Assembly (NCBI GenBank): GCA_031761405.1
Contig: JASEVX010000006.1
Coordinates: 34,449,787 to 34,513,786 of the forward strand
DNA: 64,000 nt
Reading direction: 5' to 3'
Source: Serripes groenlandicus
Lineage: Eukaryota; Mollusca; Bivalvia; Cardiida; Cardiidae
The notes beneath the pieces were generated by a model that saw only the letters and a list, made by a program, of their open reading frames with translations, was not told the DNA's origin and made no database searches. Shown one piece after another: positions 12,280 to 24,734 of this stretch; within the stretch, counting starts at the first letter, position 1; the number at the start of each line of letters is the position of its first letter. Made by a program: the position numbers and the translations under genes.

Positions 12280-12556
12280 TAAAGTTACCTACACGGTCTG
12301 CCGATACTTATCTCGGACTGTTTTAGGACTGTCGTACACAGCCGTAAACTGTTCTTACCCTGAGTACAACTAGTCAAATTGAGTCGCAAGACGTCGTTCA
12401 ACGTGTGGTAGGTATCAATAGTATTATATCTATAGGCAACGTTACGTTAATAGTACGGTTCTGCATCAGTTACATTGAAATTAGCTACACGGTCTACCAA
12501 GACATATCTCGGACTGTTGTACCACTGTCGTACACAGCCGTTAACTGGTCTTACGC
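12280..12556. repeat. Direct duplication of an ~80-bp segment
   Basis: The segment at about 12280-12360 (ctacacggtctgccgatac ... gtcgtacacagccgtaaact) is repeated at 12475-12556 (ctacacggtctaccaagac ... gtcgtacacagccgttaact). Both copies lie in intron 1 of the small peptide gene, about 195 bp apart. Confidence 0.8.
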
Positions 12557-12822
12557 CCGATTGCAATTGCTCAAATCAAGTAAAAACTTGTCATGTGTCG
12601 TTAATGATAATCCTCTAACATATTTCGAGATCTTCTGCGATTGCGTTTTACAATGTGGCATCATCTATCGTTTTGTGCAACAAGAAGTGACGACCGCAAA
12701 AAATGCTCTTTGTTTGGTAGTGTTGAAGCAGAGGTGTTTACCAAATATTACTTTAAAATTGAGAACAGTTTTATTGCTTTGGTAACATTAAATTTCACAA
12801 TTTCCTTTTTCAGCCACTAACC

Positions 12823-14365
12823 ATGAGAGTTTTGTTGTGTATCCTTGTTCTCCTCCCAATCGTGTGGTGTGCAAGCATTGACGAAAGGTTTATCCTTGAC
12901 ACTTTTGGATTAGACAACTGTAAGTAAAATAAAGATGTATGCAATCGAGAGGGTAATAATAACCTTGACTCGCCAACTTAAGTCTTATTAAGTTTCTTTT
13001 GTGCCCATACATTTTAAAACCAACATGTTTTTCATTAATTGATCAAACATAGCTTCTATAACTTAGAACGGTTCTGTGAAATGAGTTCTTTATTGAAGAA
13101 ACACAGTTACTAATCCCAAGATAGACGAGATATCGAAATTTGGTTCCCTTATCCAATAAAAGAATCTGATACAAATTCATTAAAATTACATTGATCCTGG
13201 TGGCAATTCTATCGTATGAATCGACATGGGTTTTAAAGACATGTTTACTGGTCATGTACATATATTTCTATGGGGTTATTTTAAAATAAGTTATCCAGAT
13301 TTTCCATTTATAACCATACTGGGAATGTTATTGCATAGCTTCTCTGATCTCCACTGCCTTCAACAACTTTTGATCTTTAAAAAGCAATATGGTGACTCTA
13401 ATGCATTTGATTCTGTGAAACAGTTTCTATATTGGATTTAGTATTTTCTTATAAAAAGGAATAACAATACTCATCCATCTCAGGCTACATAAATTGATTT
13501 TGGTTAAACGCCAATTCAGGTTATTCAACGCGAAGACAAGGTCACCTGCACATCTTTTCTGGTTCGAGAAAGCACAGAACACTGGTAGGTTAGCCTGCCG
13601 CTGTGGCGTTAAATACCAATCAATGAAACAAATTGTGTATACGAACTGTCAATTTGACCTACGTTTATATTGATAAAACTGATATTTATTATTGAAAAAT
13701 CCAGTTTCAGTGCACGATGCGGTAGCAGCGTTAAGGAAAACTTTTTCATCAGACACATCTGAAGCGGTATGCGAAGCTGGATGCCCTGCTATTCTTATAA
13801 GTACAGGTGTTGGTGCACTTGCATCATTGCTTTGTCATCCTGCTTGCGAACTGTAAGTTATTTTTAAGATTGCGTCGTATTTCTTTTGATATGCGCCAAA
13901 TTTCGAATAGAATGCGAGTAAAGTTGCTTTGCAGCCTTTCGTTCATTAGTTCTAGTGTACGTTCGAGAAGCTGTTTTTTAAATGTGCATGTTACGCGTGC
14001 ACAACAAACAAGTATGCAGGACATGTTTGTTGTTCACCTGTAGCTTTTACGAGGGATAGATGATTCACATATCAAAGGTCCTACTATAAATACATTATAA
14101 TATAACATTTATGAGTCAGTTGCGTATTCTTTGATACATGTGGATGTGTTTGTAGTGCGTTCATGACGCAGATGTCAAATGAAGAGATGTACTATTATTT
14201 GTCTGATATCATTTTGTAATGATACTATAGTTATTATAAAACATTCACGATTTATGGAAACTTTAATCTATGTTGCTTACTGCTGCAATGTCTGTTATTT
14301 GCAACTATTGTTGGTAATCTCTTCTTTTCTTTTTACGCAGGCTCCGAAGTACTGTTGAGGGCTAG
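12823..14365 (+). CDS. Small secreted four-cysteine peptide, candidate antimicrobial/host-defence peptide
   Basis: I do not recognise a named family. Coding exons are 12823-12919 (within exon 12814-12919), 13711-13852 and 14341-14365, giving 87 residues. Splice sites are tttttcag/gtaagt, ccagtttcag/gtaagt and tttacgcag; phases agree, and choosing the other AG at 13704 puts a stop in frame. Residues 1-18 (MRVLLCILVLLPIVWCAS) look like a signal peptide. An acidic segment follows, then an Ala/Ser-rich stretch and CEAGC-x16-CHPAC: two CX3C pairs joined by a hydrophobic Gly-rich segment with TGVGA. That spacing fits a disulfide-stapled helical hairpin, and size and architecture fit an invertebrate defence peptide; both are inferences. 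It could also be a neuropeptide-like or hemolymph peptide. A TATA promoter lies upstream and AATAAA downstream. Gene structure is firm; function is not. Confidence 0.85.
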
Positions 14366-14395
14366 AGGTGCATTAATTAACGTGTTATGATTGAA

Positions 14396-14401
14396 AATAA
14401 A
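14396..14401 (+). terminator. Poly(A) signal of the secreted peptide gene
   Basis: AATAAA lies 31 bp after the TAG stop at 14363-14365, which closes the transcript about 15-25 bp further on. Confidence 0.75.
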
Positions 14402-14986
14402 CCATTACACAAATATATTTATATTTATCAATTGTATACAATGATGAAAGACCACATCCTCTGTAATCACTGGCTCAAGATGAAACTTAATAGTAAGCAT
14501 CCTCTGAAAAGTTTCATTTCCATCTATTGGATCCTTGCATAATTCTTGTCAACATGGCAAACGAAATAAACCAATGAAAATATTTTCCCTAAATATTTCA
14601 CAGAAATATTCCTTTTATTATCCTCTACCAGATGCCTTCGAATCGTATTGATTCCAGAAATAACTGAGTCGATTTGTAAATAACTTCATTGAACTATTCC
14701 TAGAGTAACTTTTAATCAGAGTCCTTCAAGCCTCGTTTATTCATTCTTGACGACGTTAGCCTAGTTGTGACATTTGCAAAGATACATAGTTTAATCATCA
14801 TATGAAGTTTGATCAGATTTATGCATTTTCTTACTGATAAATTTTCAATTAAACCTTGTTACAATAACAAATGATATTCTCTTGCATTTGAAGAGTAAAT
14901 CATGTTATGCATTTCTCTAAAATATAAGTGTGATCACAGGTTTTATATCTTGCTGCAAAGAAAAAATATGAGCTATCAAGACTTGA

Positions 14987-15151
14987 AGCGTCTGCAGCAG
15001 ACGACCTTTGAAAACTATGTTTTCCTTTTGCCACAATTTATTCAACTTTATTCAATAATTACAATTTCATTAAAAAAGGTTTGTCCATATGTTTGCCTAG
15101 ACGTTTCCAAAGTCGTCTGCTGCAGACGTGTTGTATTTGGGAAAGTGTTAT
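14987..15151. mobile_element. MITE of the ctgcagcagacgac family
   Basis: The left end reads gtctgcagcagacgac-ctttgaaaac and the right end gtcgtctgctgcagacgtgt plus gggaaagtgtta, which are inverted copies. The interior has the family phrase ttccttttgccacaat. This family is the commonest dispersed element in the window. Confidence 0.85.
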
Positions 15152-15839
15152 ACTATGTATCTTTGCATAAAGGTCAGGACTAGGTTTATGTCCCCAGTAA
15201 TGACCACAAAGACCGAAAAGTGTCCGCTGACTTCAGAAAACGTCATACTTACTTGAACAACGCTAACTCCAATGCGCAGCAGCTTTATTGCTTTGTTTCT
15301 CTGATCGATAGAGAGACGGGACATTATTTAAACATTGTAATTTTGGAAAGTAATTCATGATCGGCTCTGGTTTTCTCTGTAGAACAGGCACTGCTGGTAA
15401 ATTTAACAACCAAGTGGACAATATAAAGCTGTGCACGTGTTAGACTTGTTATTGTTCTTGCAAATTGAACTTTGCATGATGAATATATTACAAGGTCAAT
15501 TTATTATACAAGACTATGTAAACTGACCTTGTGAAAATTCAATTTACATGGACGGTACAGTCTAATCTCAGTATAGAATGATTAAGGAAAGGTCAAATGT
15601 GTCCAAACCTATTGACAACGATTCATTTTCGGGACATTGATAACATTTCATACACAATAAAACTATCGTGTGTGAAGTTTATGAAGTTTATGAAGCTGAG
15701 TATAACAGTCAGGATTGAGTCAATTTCGTCGAGTAGTAAAGTCACCTTAAAGAACTTTTATTCATGACGGACCGGTTGGCTCCGCCGGTAGTGCTCATCC
15801 GTCTTGTCGGATGACTGCGGAGTAGTTCCATCTGTTTCT

Positions 15840-16200
15840 GCAGCACTTTGTAACCATTATCAAACAATCCTTTACACTAATCACTCAAATATTTTCGTGG
15901 ACATTCTCAACTTTACAATGGACAATCGCATTATCATTTTGAGCTTTCCTCCGCACTGTAGGTATAAGTTACAGCCATTGGACGAGACGTTGTTCAAATC
16001 GTTAAAGCAAAATATCGCCACCATGGATTCATGAATGAGGTCAAATCCAGGCCATTGCATCACCATATAAAATTTTCCATCGATTGTGATTGATGCTTGG
16101 TCGAAAGCAACACTATCATTCAATATGATCAAATGCTTTGAAGTATCAGCCAATTACCCATACAGCAAGGAGACATTTCAACTGCAGACAGGGTGCAAAG
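15840..16200 (+). pseudogene. pogo/Tigger-like DDE transposase remnant
   Basis: The frame beginning at 15804 contains TNHSNIFVDILNFTMDN, then LSFPPH and LQPLDETLFKSLK, the order seen around the last part of the DDE_1 transposase core (pogo/Tigger/jerky group), where the usual text is a Asp-Asn-His-x-Ser-His motif and Pro-Pro-His ... Gln-Pro-Leu-Asp. Here the Asp of the first motif reads Thr, so the catalytic site is lost. The frame stops at 16032-16034, yet readable homology continues past it as NPGH, then IDAWSKATLSFNMIKCFEVS and YPYSKETFQ, so at least one stop and one shift have been acquired. No terminal repeats were identified. Confidence 0.75.
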
Positions 16201-16209
16201 AAACTTTGA

Positions 16210-18280
16210 AACCTTGGTTCTAAACGCTCTCCATTGAATGAATTGGGGTTTGAACTATGAACTGATAGAGGGGATTGACACTGCTTGTTAAATGCATTTT
16301 CGAAATTTGTAAACTATGAGAGGCTAGATGCCGGCACAATTGCTGATTTAAACAACAACTCTATAATGAGGCAAGAACAAATTCTGCTTATTAGCAGACA
16401 TTTGTGAAAAAAGGTGGACAATGGAAGGACGACATGCACAACTATATTTAACTCAAACCGTACAATATAGAGACTATCGATCTCATTATTGGTAAACTTT
16501 GCACAGCTGTCCAAACGACTGATGTGGTGTATCAAATGCATGAAGAAAACGTCACACCAACTGTCGATCAACCAGGGTGACCAGATATACAATCCAGGGG
16601 TTAAAGGAGAAGGTTAACGAATAGCCGAAATCAGCCCTGTCTTAATACTCTGTAAAAAACTGGTTGCATTAGCAACGGTTCTTTTTATAACAAAACAGAC
16701 TAATTATCAGAAATGTTTGTATTTTAAACATGTTTACACCACATATCTGTTGTATTTCTTCACACCTTGATATACGGTCGAAATGCTGTTGCGCATTATG
16801 ATTCACTTCGAAGAACCATTGCTATTGAAACTGACAATACAAAAAGCGCACGGTGTTCCTACCTACGTTTGTAAAGTCAAACTGACACTTTACGTTTACG
16901 TCACTAGTTTTAATTCTCTTTTCTTGACTGATATTTGCGAAACTTACAATTCGTATGTTTACAGGATGAGTAGCTTTCTAATCCTTAAACAGATAAATTC
17001 TTTTAATACAGCCATTAATATGTTGTATTGATGTGTTCCCACAAAATCAGAAACAAAATATTTCCTGTTCTATCTAAATTGAATTTGATATATGCTATTG
17101 AGTATTTCATCGATGATTCACAACAACACTTCTATATGTTTATTAAAAGTGTCTTGATGCCTAAATTTAAGTGATTTTAAAACGTACACGTGTTTAAGAC
17201 GATGAACTCACATGCGTAATACTTCTATCATTTTCTTCGGTTTATACGGAAAAGCCGAGTCTCTGTTTTCTCCTTTCTATAGAATAAGAATTGTATGTTA
17301 TCTCATGCGTAAAATAATGCTCAATACATGCAACAACTTGACCGAGAGATTATTCGTTCTGAATTATTAGATAAATGGTCAAACGAAAAAGGAAAATATG
17401 GGTCGGGGTCGGGGGTAGTTTACGTTGTCGGATGGATGCAAATATGAAAATGACATATTCTATCGCAACGTCGGAAATTGTATTATTTTCAACTTTCATT
17501 AAGATCGATAAAATTAATTGCTGTAGCTTTAAAATATACATTGGATGAACCTTCTGAAATAATACAACGGCCGCATTCTTTTTCAAAACAAACAGTCAAA
17601 ATCCTGCCAAAAAACGGCTCTTTCAAAATTATTAATACACATAAAAATGTGTCACACAGATAGCAGTGATGTAATGCAATAACAACAACACTTATTAATT
17701 CAAACCAGATGAAATCGAAAACATATCATAAAACTTACGTCCTATGAGTATCCAAAATGCTAGGTACCCTAGAAATTCATACGTGATATCAGCCGAGAAT
17801 CCCATTTGAAGATTAAAAGTGAATAAAATCATAAACTTGTAATTGAAAATGGTTTAAGAAGAATAATAAAACAGCTTACCAACCAATTCACAGCGGAGAA
17901 CCTAACCGTAATCCTAAATAAAACTAGAAAACTCATACAAGGTCACTCAAAAGAAAAACTGATTCCCCACCACAATCTGTCAACTCAGAGAAGATATATA
18001 AACAGTCTGATACTGAAAAAGGAACAGAAAGCGAAAGTGATTGGGGTGATGATGTGTAGAACAAAATAAGACCAAATGGAAACAATAAAAAATACATCAT
18101 GAACCTAGCCAAGTCCATTTCAGTTTTGTTTTCCCATGATCACACCTACAGCTCCAGTCCAAGTATTCTGCAAAGTACACCAGTACAACCTTTATATGCT
18201 AATGCAGCAAGTTTTGGAAGACGAACTTGCTGAAATAACAAATACCCTAATAGGGGTAAAAACAAGTGAAATTACAAAAG
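16210..18280. other. Gene-free stretch
   Basis: AT-rich DNA without a convincing exon, RNA or repeat array. Short open frames at 16314-16592 (minus), 17350-17586 (minus) and 17933-18118 (minus) lack recognisable motifs. It may include further worn remains of the neighbouring DNA transposon, but nothing readable supports that. Confidence 0.4.
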
Positions 18281-18289
18281 AAAGTGGCA

Positions 18290-18660
18290 ACGCGTACGAG
18301 TGGTGCTTCATATGAAAAGTGAACTATATAATCTGTACGTCCCGACGTTTGATGTAATGTAAATGTTAGCACAAAAACGGCTTTTTGGCACCGTTTTGGG
18401 CGAACTAATACTCAGGAATATACACCAAAATATTCCTCGATTGGGAAACGTCACGTTTGCAATCGTGTTGCAAGCTCACCAATCAATGCACTGGCGGCGT
18501 CTACGAGTTTTGTTTCATATGAAAAGTGTACTATATAATCTCTACGTATGTCCCGAAGATTGATGTAATGTAAAGTTTGGCACAAAAAACGGCTTTTTTG
18601 GCATCGTTTCGGACGATCGAAAATCAGAATTTCACCAATCCTTGCTCGGGCGGCGCGTAC
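18290..18660. repeat. Satellite family A, left block (2 copies)
   Basis: Units of about 190-200 bp carry atgaaaagtgaactatataatc, cgtcccgac-ttgatgtaatg, aaaaacggctttttggcacc, gggaatatacaccaaaatatt and gtgttgcaagctcaccaatc. The same unit fills 20.19-21.52 kb. At its right edge the unit passes without a gap into family B at ggcggcgcgtacagagcaa. Confidence 0.88.
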
Positions 18661-19920
18661 AGAGCAAAAGATCATTTTCGCCCGTACCTCGCCATGGGCT
18701 ACGTATACAAATATAAAAACACTTTTTCAGTACGTAACAGCACCCGCATAATGCATTAAAACATTCGCAAAGTTTGTACCTGGTCTGATAAGACCACAAC
18801 CCAAGGATTTGTGTATTAAGGTTGTCTCATATGGCGTATAGAGCAAACGTTGATTTTGGCCCGTCCCTCGCCACGGGCTACGTATGAAAATCTGAAAACA
18901 CTTTTTCAGTACGTCACAACGCCTGTTAAATGCAGTAATACAATCGCAAAATCTCTTTCTGGTCAACTAAGGCCACAATCGAACGATTGATGTATTTAGG
19001 TTGCCTCATATGGCGTATTGAACAAACGTTCATTTCGGCCTTTACCTCTCCACGGGCTACGTATACAAATATTAAAACACTATTTCAGTACGTAACATCG
19101 CCTGTAAAATGCATTAAGAGAATCGGAAAGTCTCTACCTGTACTAATAATGCTGCAATCTAACGATTGGTGTATTTAGGTTGCCTCATATGGCGTATAGA
19201 GCAAACGTTTATTTTGGCCCGCACCGTGCCATGGGCTACGGATAAAAATCTGTAAACACGTTTTCAATAAGTAACAGCGCCCGTAGAACGCATTAAACAA
19301 TCGCAAAGGCTCTAACTGGTCTTATACTGCCACAATCCAACGATGGGTGTACTTAGGTTGCCTTATATGGCGAATAGATCAAACGTTCAATGTGGACCGT
19401 ACAGTCTGAAAACACTGTTTTCAGTACGTAACAACGCCCGTCGAATGCATTGAAACAATCACGAAGACTTTACCTAGTTTAATAAGGCGACACTCCAACG
19501 ATTGGTGTATTTAGGTTGCCTCATATGGCGTATAGAGCAAACGTTCATTTTGGCCCGTATACAAATCTGAAAACCCCTTTTCAGTACGTAACCGCGCCCT
19601 TAGAATGCATTAAAATAATCGTGAAGTCTCTACCTTGTCTAATCAGGCCATAATCCAACGATTGGTGTATTTAGATTTCCCCATATGACGTATAGAGCAA
19701 ACGTTCATTTTGGCCCATACCTCGCCAGGAGCTACGTATAAAAATCTGAAAACACGTTTTCAGTTCGTAACAGAGCCCGACGAATGCATTAAAACAATTG
19801 CGGAGTATCTACCTGGTCTACAAATGACACAAACCAACGATTGGTGTATTTCGGGTGCCTGATATGGCGTATAGATCAAACGTTTATTTTGGCCCGTACC
19901 TCGCCAGGTGACATTGTCCT
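18660..19920. repeat. Satellite family B (about 7 copies)
   Basis: The core caacgattggtgtatttagg followed by ttgcctcatatggcgtatag recurs near 18803, 18980, 19160, 19338, 19498, 19659 and 19841, a period of 160-182 bp, with ttttcagtacgtaacagcgcc and tggcccgtacctcgcca in each unit. Short open frames in it are repeat translations. It is related to the 148-bp satellite at 2.68-3.16 kb. Confidence 0.9.
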
Positions 19921-20189
19921 TTTTAAGTGGATAAACTGATTGAACAAACATAAAGGGTTAAAGATGAAAATATCTGTCCCTGTGGAAATAAGTTAACAAG
20001 GGGATAATGGAGTTCTGTTCAATCTGCTAACAATGTAGACACGATTAACTCGTTTATACGAACAGTATTATAACATGCATTTAGAATGACGAAAAATAGG
20101 ATTGTAGTTCCACTTAATTTGACCCGACTACCCACTCGTGTAATATCAAATACTTCGAGGCAACAATACTCTTTTCGGGGTTGATGTTA

Positions 20190-21520
20190 TTTAAATGTTG
20201 GCACAAAAACGACTGTAAAGGCACCATTTTGGACGAACGAAAATTCGGGAATATACACCAATATATTCCACGTTAATGTGCCACTGTGAACGCCCAAAAT
20301 CTGAGCTCACCAATCGTTGCAGTGGCTTCACGTACCAGTTCATATCATATAAAAAGTATACCATACAATCAATATGTCCCGACAATGTAATTTAAAGTTT
20401 GTTGTTCTGGCACCGTTTTTGACGAACGAAAATTCGGAAATATACTCCAAAATATTGCTCTATATTGGGGCACTTTCCCCTTTTGCAATCGTGTAGCAAG
20501 CTCGCCAATCGTTGCATAGGAGGCGTGTACGAGCTTGATATACTATGAAACGTATATCAATACAATCTATACGTCCCGACGGTTGATGTAAAGTTTGGCA
20601 CATAAACGGCTGTTCGAGAATATACACCAAAATATTGCTCTATATTTGGGCAAGCCCCTTTTGCAATCGTGTAGCAAGCGAACCACTCGCTGCTCAGGCG
20701 GCTCGTACCAGTTTAATATTCTGTGAAACGTTTACCAATACAATATATACATCCCGGCTGTTCTGGTACGATTCTGGACGAACGAAATTTCAAGAAATAG
20801 ACACCAAAATATTCCACGTTATTGAGCCACTGTGAACGCCCAAAACCAATCGCTGCAGTGGCGTCACGTACGAGTTCTACATAATATGAGAAGTATACCA
20901 TACAATCTAAACGTCCCTAATATTGATGTAATTCGGGAATATACACCAAAATATTGCTATTTATTGAGCCACTGTGAACGCCCAAAACTTGACCTCACCA
21001 GTAGTTGCAGTGGCGACTCCTACGAGAAATATATAAGATGAAATGTATACCATACAATATATATATATGTCCCCACGGTTGATTTAATATCAAGTTTGGC
21101 ACAAAAAACGACTGTTTTGGACGAACGAAAATTCGGGAAAGTACCAAAATATTGCTCTTTATTGAGCCACTGTAAACGCCTAAACTCTGACCTCGCAAAT
21201 CGTTGCAGTGGCGTCGCGCACGAGTTCTATATACTATAAAAGTTTATCAGACAATATATACGTCCTGACGGTTGATGATATGTAAAGTTTGGCATAAAAA
21301 ACGGCTGTTCTGGCACAGTTTTGGACGAACGAAATTCGGGAATATACACCAAGATATTGCTCTATATTGGGGCACGACCGTTTTTCAATCGTGTAGCAAG
21401 CTCACCAATCGTTGCACAGGCCATGCCCGTACGAGTTCGATATTCTATGAAACGTATACCAATACAATCTATTCGTCCAGACGGTTGATGTAATGTAAAG
21501 TTTGGGACAGAAACGGCTTA
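20190..21520. repeat. Satellite family A, right block (about 7 copies)
   Basis: Same unit as 18.29-18.66 kb: cgtcccgacggttgatgtaa, cacaaaaacggctgttctgg, acgaacgaaaattcgggaat, tacaccaaaatattgctcta and tcgtgtagcaagctcaccaa, with some units shortened by internal deletion. Together with the left block it encloses family B. Confidence 0.9.
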
Positions 21521-21724
21521 ATTAAAGTAGTAATTATTATGGAGAGGCCATGCGAAAGAAACAGACGGGAAGGTTCTCATGAGTTGGGCTAGTAAACAGA
21601 AAGAATGTCACAATGTACGCATTTAAATTCACTGATAAATCAACAATTGTAGATCTGGCCTACATTGTTTTATCATTGTTTGTTTCTTTTTAAATTATTC
21701 AAGTGTCCCGATTACCGTACGCGT

Positions 21725-22015
21725 CAGGACAGGGTTTAATGCGGATCTCACAATGTCTGGTTATATCATTAACTCAGTATAGCCACAAACCGATACTCTG
21801 GACATAGTTTAATAGGGATCTCACCATGTTGGGTTCTCGTCAACTCCGTATTGCCACACACCGATAGTCAGGCCATGGTTTAATTTGGATCTCATCATGT
21901 CCGGTTTATCGTAAACTCAGTATAGCCGCAAACCGATATTCAGGACATGTTTTAATGCGGATCTCACCATGTCCGGGTTATCGTTAACTCAGTATAGCCT
22001 CAAACTGATATTCAA
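21725..22015. repeat. ~75-bp tandem repeat, 4 copies
   Basis: Each unit reads like caggacatgttttaatgcgg, atctcaccatgtccgggtta, tcgttaactcagtatagcc and caaaccgatattc, repeated four times with substitutions. Confidence 0.85.
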
Positions 22016-22099
22016 CTACTTGAAAGTGGTAAGTCTGTATTCATATTTCAGTTCAATGAGAAACATTTCGCTATAATGCGATCGTATTTTTCATAGTTA

Positions 22100-22331
22100 A
22101 AGGAATACGCCTTGGCTGAGTGGTTAACATAAGGATTTGGACCTGGGCGTCCCGGGTTCGACCCCTAGTCGCGGTGCTGTGATCATGGTGGAGTACTCTT
22201 GGATAAGGCACATTTCCTAGACCAGTACTGGTTTGTATACCCAAGGATCATGAATACATTAACTGTCGCGTGATATAACTGAAATTATGTTGAAAACGGT
22301 GTTAAATCCCAACAAAACAAACAAACACATT
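22100..22331 (+). mobile_element. tRNA-derived SINE
   Basis: The head has pol III box A-like ttggctgagtggttaa and box B-like gggttcgacccc. The body has ggagtactcttggataaggc and ccaaggatcatgaatac, and the tail gttgaaaacggtgttaaatc followed by aacaaaacaaacaaac. The flanks share catagtta (22092-22099 and 22332-22339), a probable short target duplication. Confidence 0.8.
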
Positions 22332-22339
22332 TCCATAGT

Positions 22340-24730
22340 TACAATATGGCCAACCAACTGTTAATATTTCTCGTACTTTTATAGTGTAGAAAGTCAGACA
22401 GACATCCCTTGTGCTACAGTATTTAGTTCACACGTTGTCTTTTTTTTATTGAACAGTTCTATGGTCTTTGCGACATTATAAGATTATTTTACTTGTATAA
22501 ATAAGCGGCGAACAAGTCTATTTGCATGCAATATATAAGAGTTCGACATATAGCTGACTGATCTGCATCTTTAGTGTTCTCATGTGTTGATCAAATGTGT
22601 GTTTAGCGGGATAAAGGTCTCGGAACGACACATTGAAACCTTGACCTAATTTAGAATTTCGAAATCTTTTTACGCAGAAAAACTTAGTAAATAGTTTTAA
22701 GATATAAACATAAACCCTGTTTTCACACTTATTTCTTTATACAAACGATCTTTGAAATATATTCATCGTTCCAAACAGTGCTGGAAAGGAGTATTTGCTC
22801 ATTTGAATTAAAGGTTAATTTTACCAGATGTCACATTTCCCATTCTTGTGTGTTGGCTTTTATTAAGAAGTTGAAACTGTAAATATCAAAACAGGATATG
22901 AGATTGAATTGTCGAAGATGTGTACACATGAAGCTCAAACAGAGTGTGGTTAGTCGGTAGAGAGCTGGTATCCTGACTAATAGGTCATTGGTTCGGATGG
23001 AAAAAGTTTATCGGTGACCCGTAACATGTAAATAATTTTAACACTGACACCATGTGGATGAAATCGAAAATAATCGTTTATATCAGTAAACTTGATTAAG
23101 ACAAAATATATACAACTGAATAATCGAATACATTGTACAAATGGGATTAAAAAGGGCAAAGGCAAAGAGTTAGACAGATGGCATCCAACCAAATAGGTTA
23201 TTGTTGTTTATAAAGAGAAAGGCCGAACAGTTACCCGTAACATGTAGATTTTGTTTAACACTGACAACCCCTGGATGTTATTGGTACTCCTTTTAGACAT
23301 CGTTTGCAATTCGTAAATATACTTAATAGTGATTCGGTTTGCGTTAAGTGACATGGTTAAAAGAAAATATTTATATAGGTGTTCTTAAAACACTGTTTTT
23401 ATTATATAATAATTTGTATGAGTATTGAGAGAATGTTCACTGAATAGTACCTGAACCTTAAGGATTAATTCTAGTGTTAGTCGACCTCTGTATGAAGTAA
23501 GCACATCCTTAGTAAGAATTGTACCTATTTATAGATCGGACAAGATTGTCCCATATTTGTCTTAAATCATATCTGTAGTTGATTTGAAATGGCGAGACAC
23601 CCTTTAAATTATACAAATAAGGCAAAACACAATAATACTGATATTTATGTATACATGTTCTTCGTTTGTATAAGCCAACCTATTGTTGTTTGAGAAAATG
23701 CTTCTGTACTGTTTTGTGTGAAAAGGAGGAATTAGAAGAGTACAACTGTAAACTATGTATGCGGACCAACGTTGCAATATCGAAATGCAGGGTAGCTATG
23801 TGTTAGATGCTGAATATTCCCTATCCCAAACACTTAAATGTATACTTTGACGTTTTAAGGGCGTTAACTGAAACGCTACACTTTAAATTCCTGATTTAGT
23901 TTTTGGAATATTATCTATTTACGGATGTCTCAGTCCTATTAACCTACCTATATACCCTGATCTATTTTTGTTATATACGCGTTTATGGTACTTACTTATT
24001 ATATGTTATATTTGTCGTATTTTTTAAACAATTTCTGATCGTAAAATCTAACACCTCTTAATTAAAAGAACCTGAAAATATTGTGAAAAGAATGAAAAAG
24101 TACTCGCTTTGAGCAGTTTCTCCATTTTCATCAATATTCTAAAAAGAAATATGCTCTAAATGATGCTTAAGTCATCACTATCAGAGAACAGATTTAGACT
24201 TTTTGAATGCTTAATTATTCTAACTTTTTAAAATCCCTTACATTTGAGCGTTTGATGATATGTTCATGCATTCGTCAATGTATCTTAACCGTTGACTTCG
24301 TTTTGCACTAATACTCAGCAAACTGCAAGGTAAAGTAAGAATGCTGTTATTGAAAAATGGTAAATTCAAACTAGAGTCAGCGTCAATATTAAAAGCTACG
24401 ACATCATTGTATAAGACAAGGAAGTCGATAAGAGTACAAGGCACGCCAATCCGAAAAAGTCCAGACTATTTTTATGTCCAAACATTCTTTTTTTTACTAA
24501 AGTGTATTGTTGTAACTTCTTCTTTCGCAGTTTAAGAGCAAACATTTACAGTTATCTCTCAATTATAAATTCTTTCTTTTTCACAATTATGTTCTCAGTT
24601 GATGAGATTTTCCATTCCCATGTCGGCAAAAGGCGCAACAATTTGCCTCCAAGTGACATGTTTCGCACACTTGTATTACCATTGCAATAAACTCTAGGAA
24701 TCCGCCGAGATTGAAGGTTAGTTTACGAGA
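22340..24730. other. Gene-free stretch with a small repeated segment
   Basis: Two similar tracts occur at about 22979-23050 and 23200-23275 (ataggtcattggttcgg.. / ataggttattgttg.., then acccgtaacatgtaaat and ttaacactgacaccatgtgg / ttaacactgacaacccctgg). The first is preceded by a weak tRNA-like tagtcggtagagagctgg. Otherwise AT-rich DNA with no gene recognised. Confidence 0.45.
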
Positions 24731-24734
24731 TGTG

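Larger units (their letters stand above)
9940..12813 (+). other. Intron 1 of the secreted peptide gene
   Basis: It starts gtactg and ends tttccttttttcag. It carries a 162-bp repeat (10606-10975), an 80-bp direct duplication (12280-12556) and otherwise AT-rich DNA without a recognised gene. An open frame of 126 codons at 12405-12785 overlaps the second duplicate and resembles nothing known to me. Confidence 0.6.

Noticed and set aside
12405..12785. 126-codon open frame on +
   Set aside because: It lies in intron 1 of the small peptide gene, overlaps a direct duplication, and has no signal, domain or repeat that supports translation.
13824..14043. Open frames on both strands across the third exon boundary of the peptide gene
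   Set aside because: They cross a supported splice donor and show no motif.
18290..21520. CRISPR-like regular repeats
   Set aside because: The units are contiguous satellites without short repeat/unique spacer alternation, and all other evidence is metazoan.
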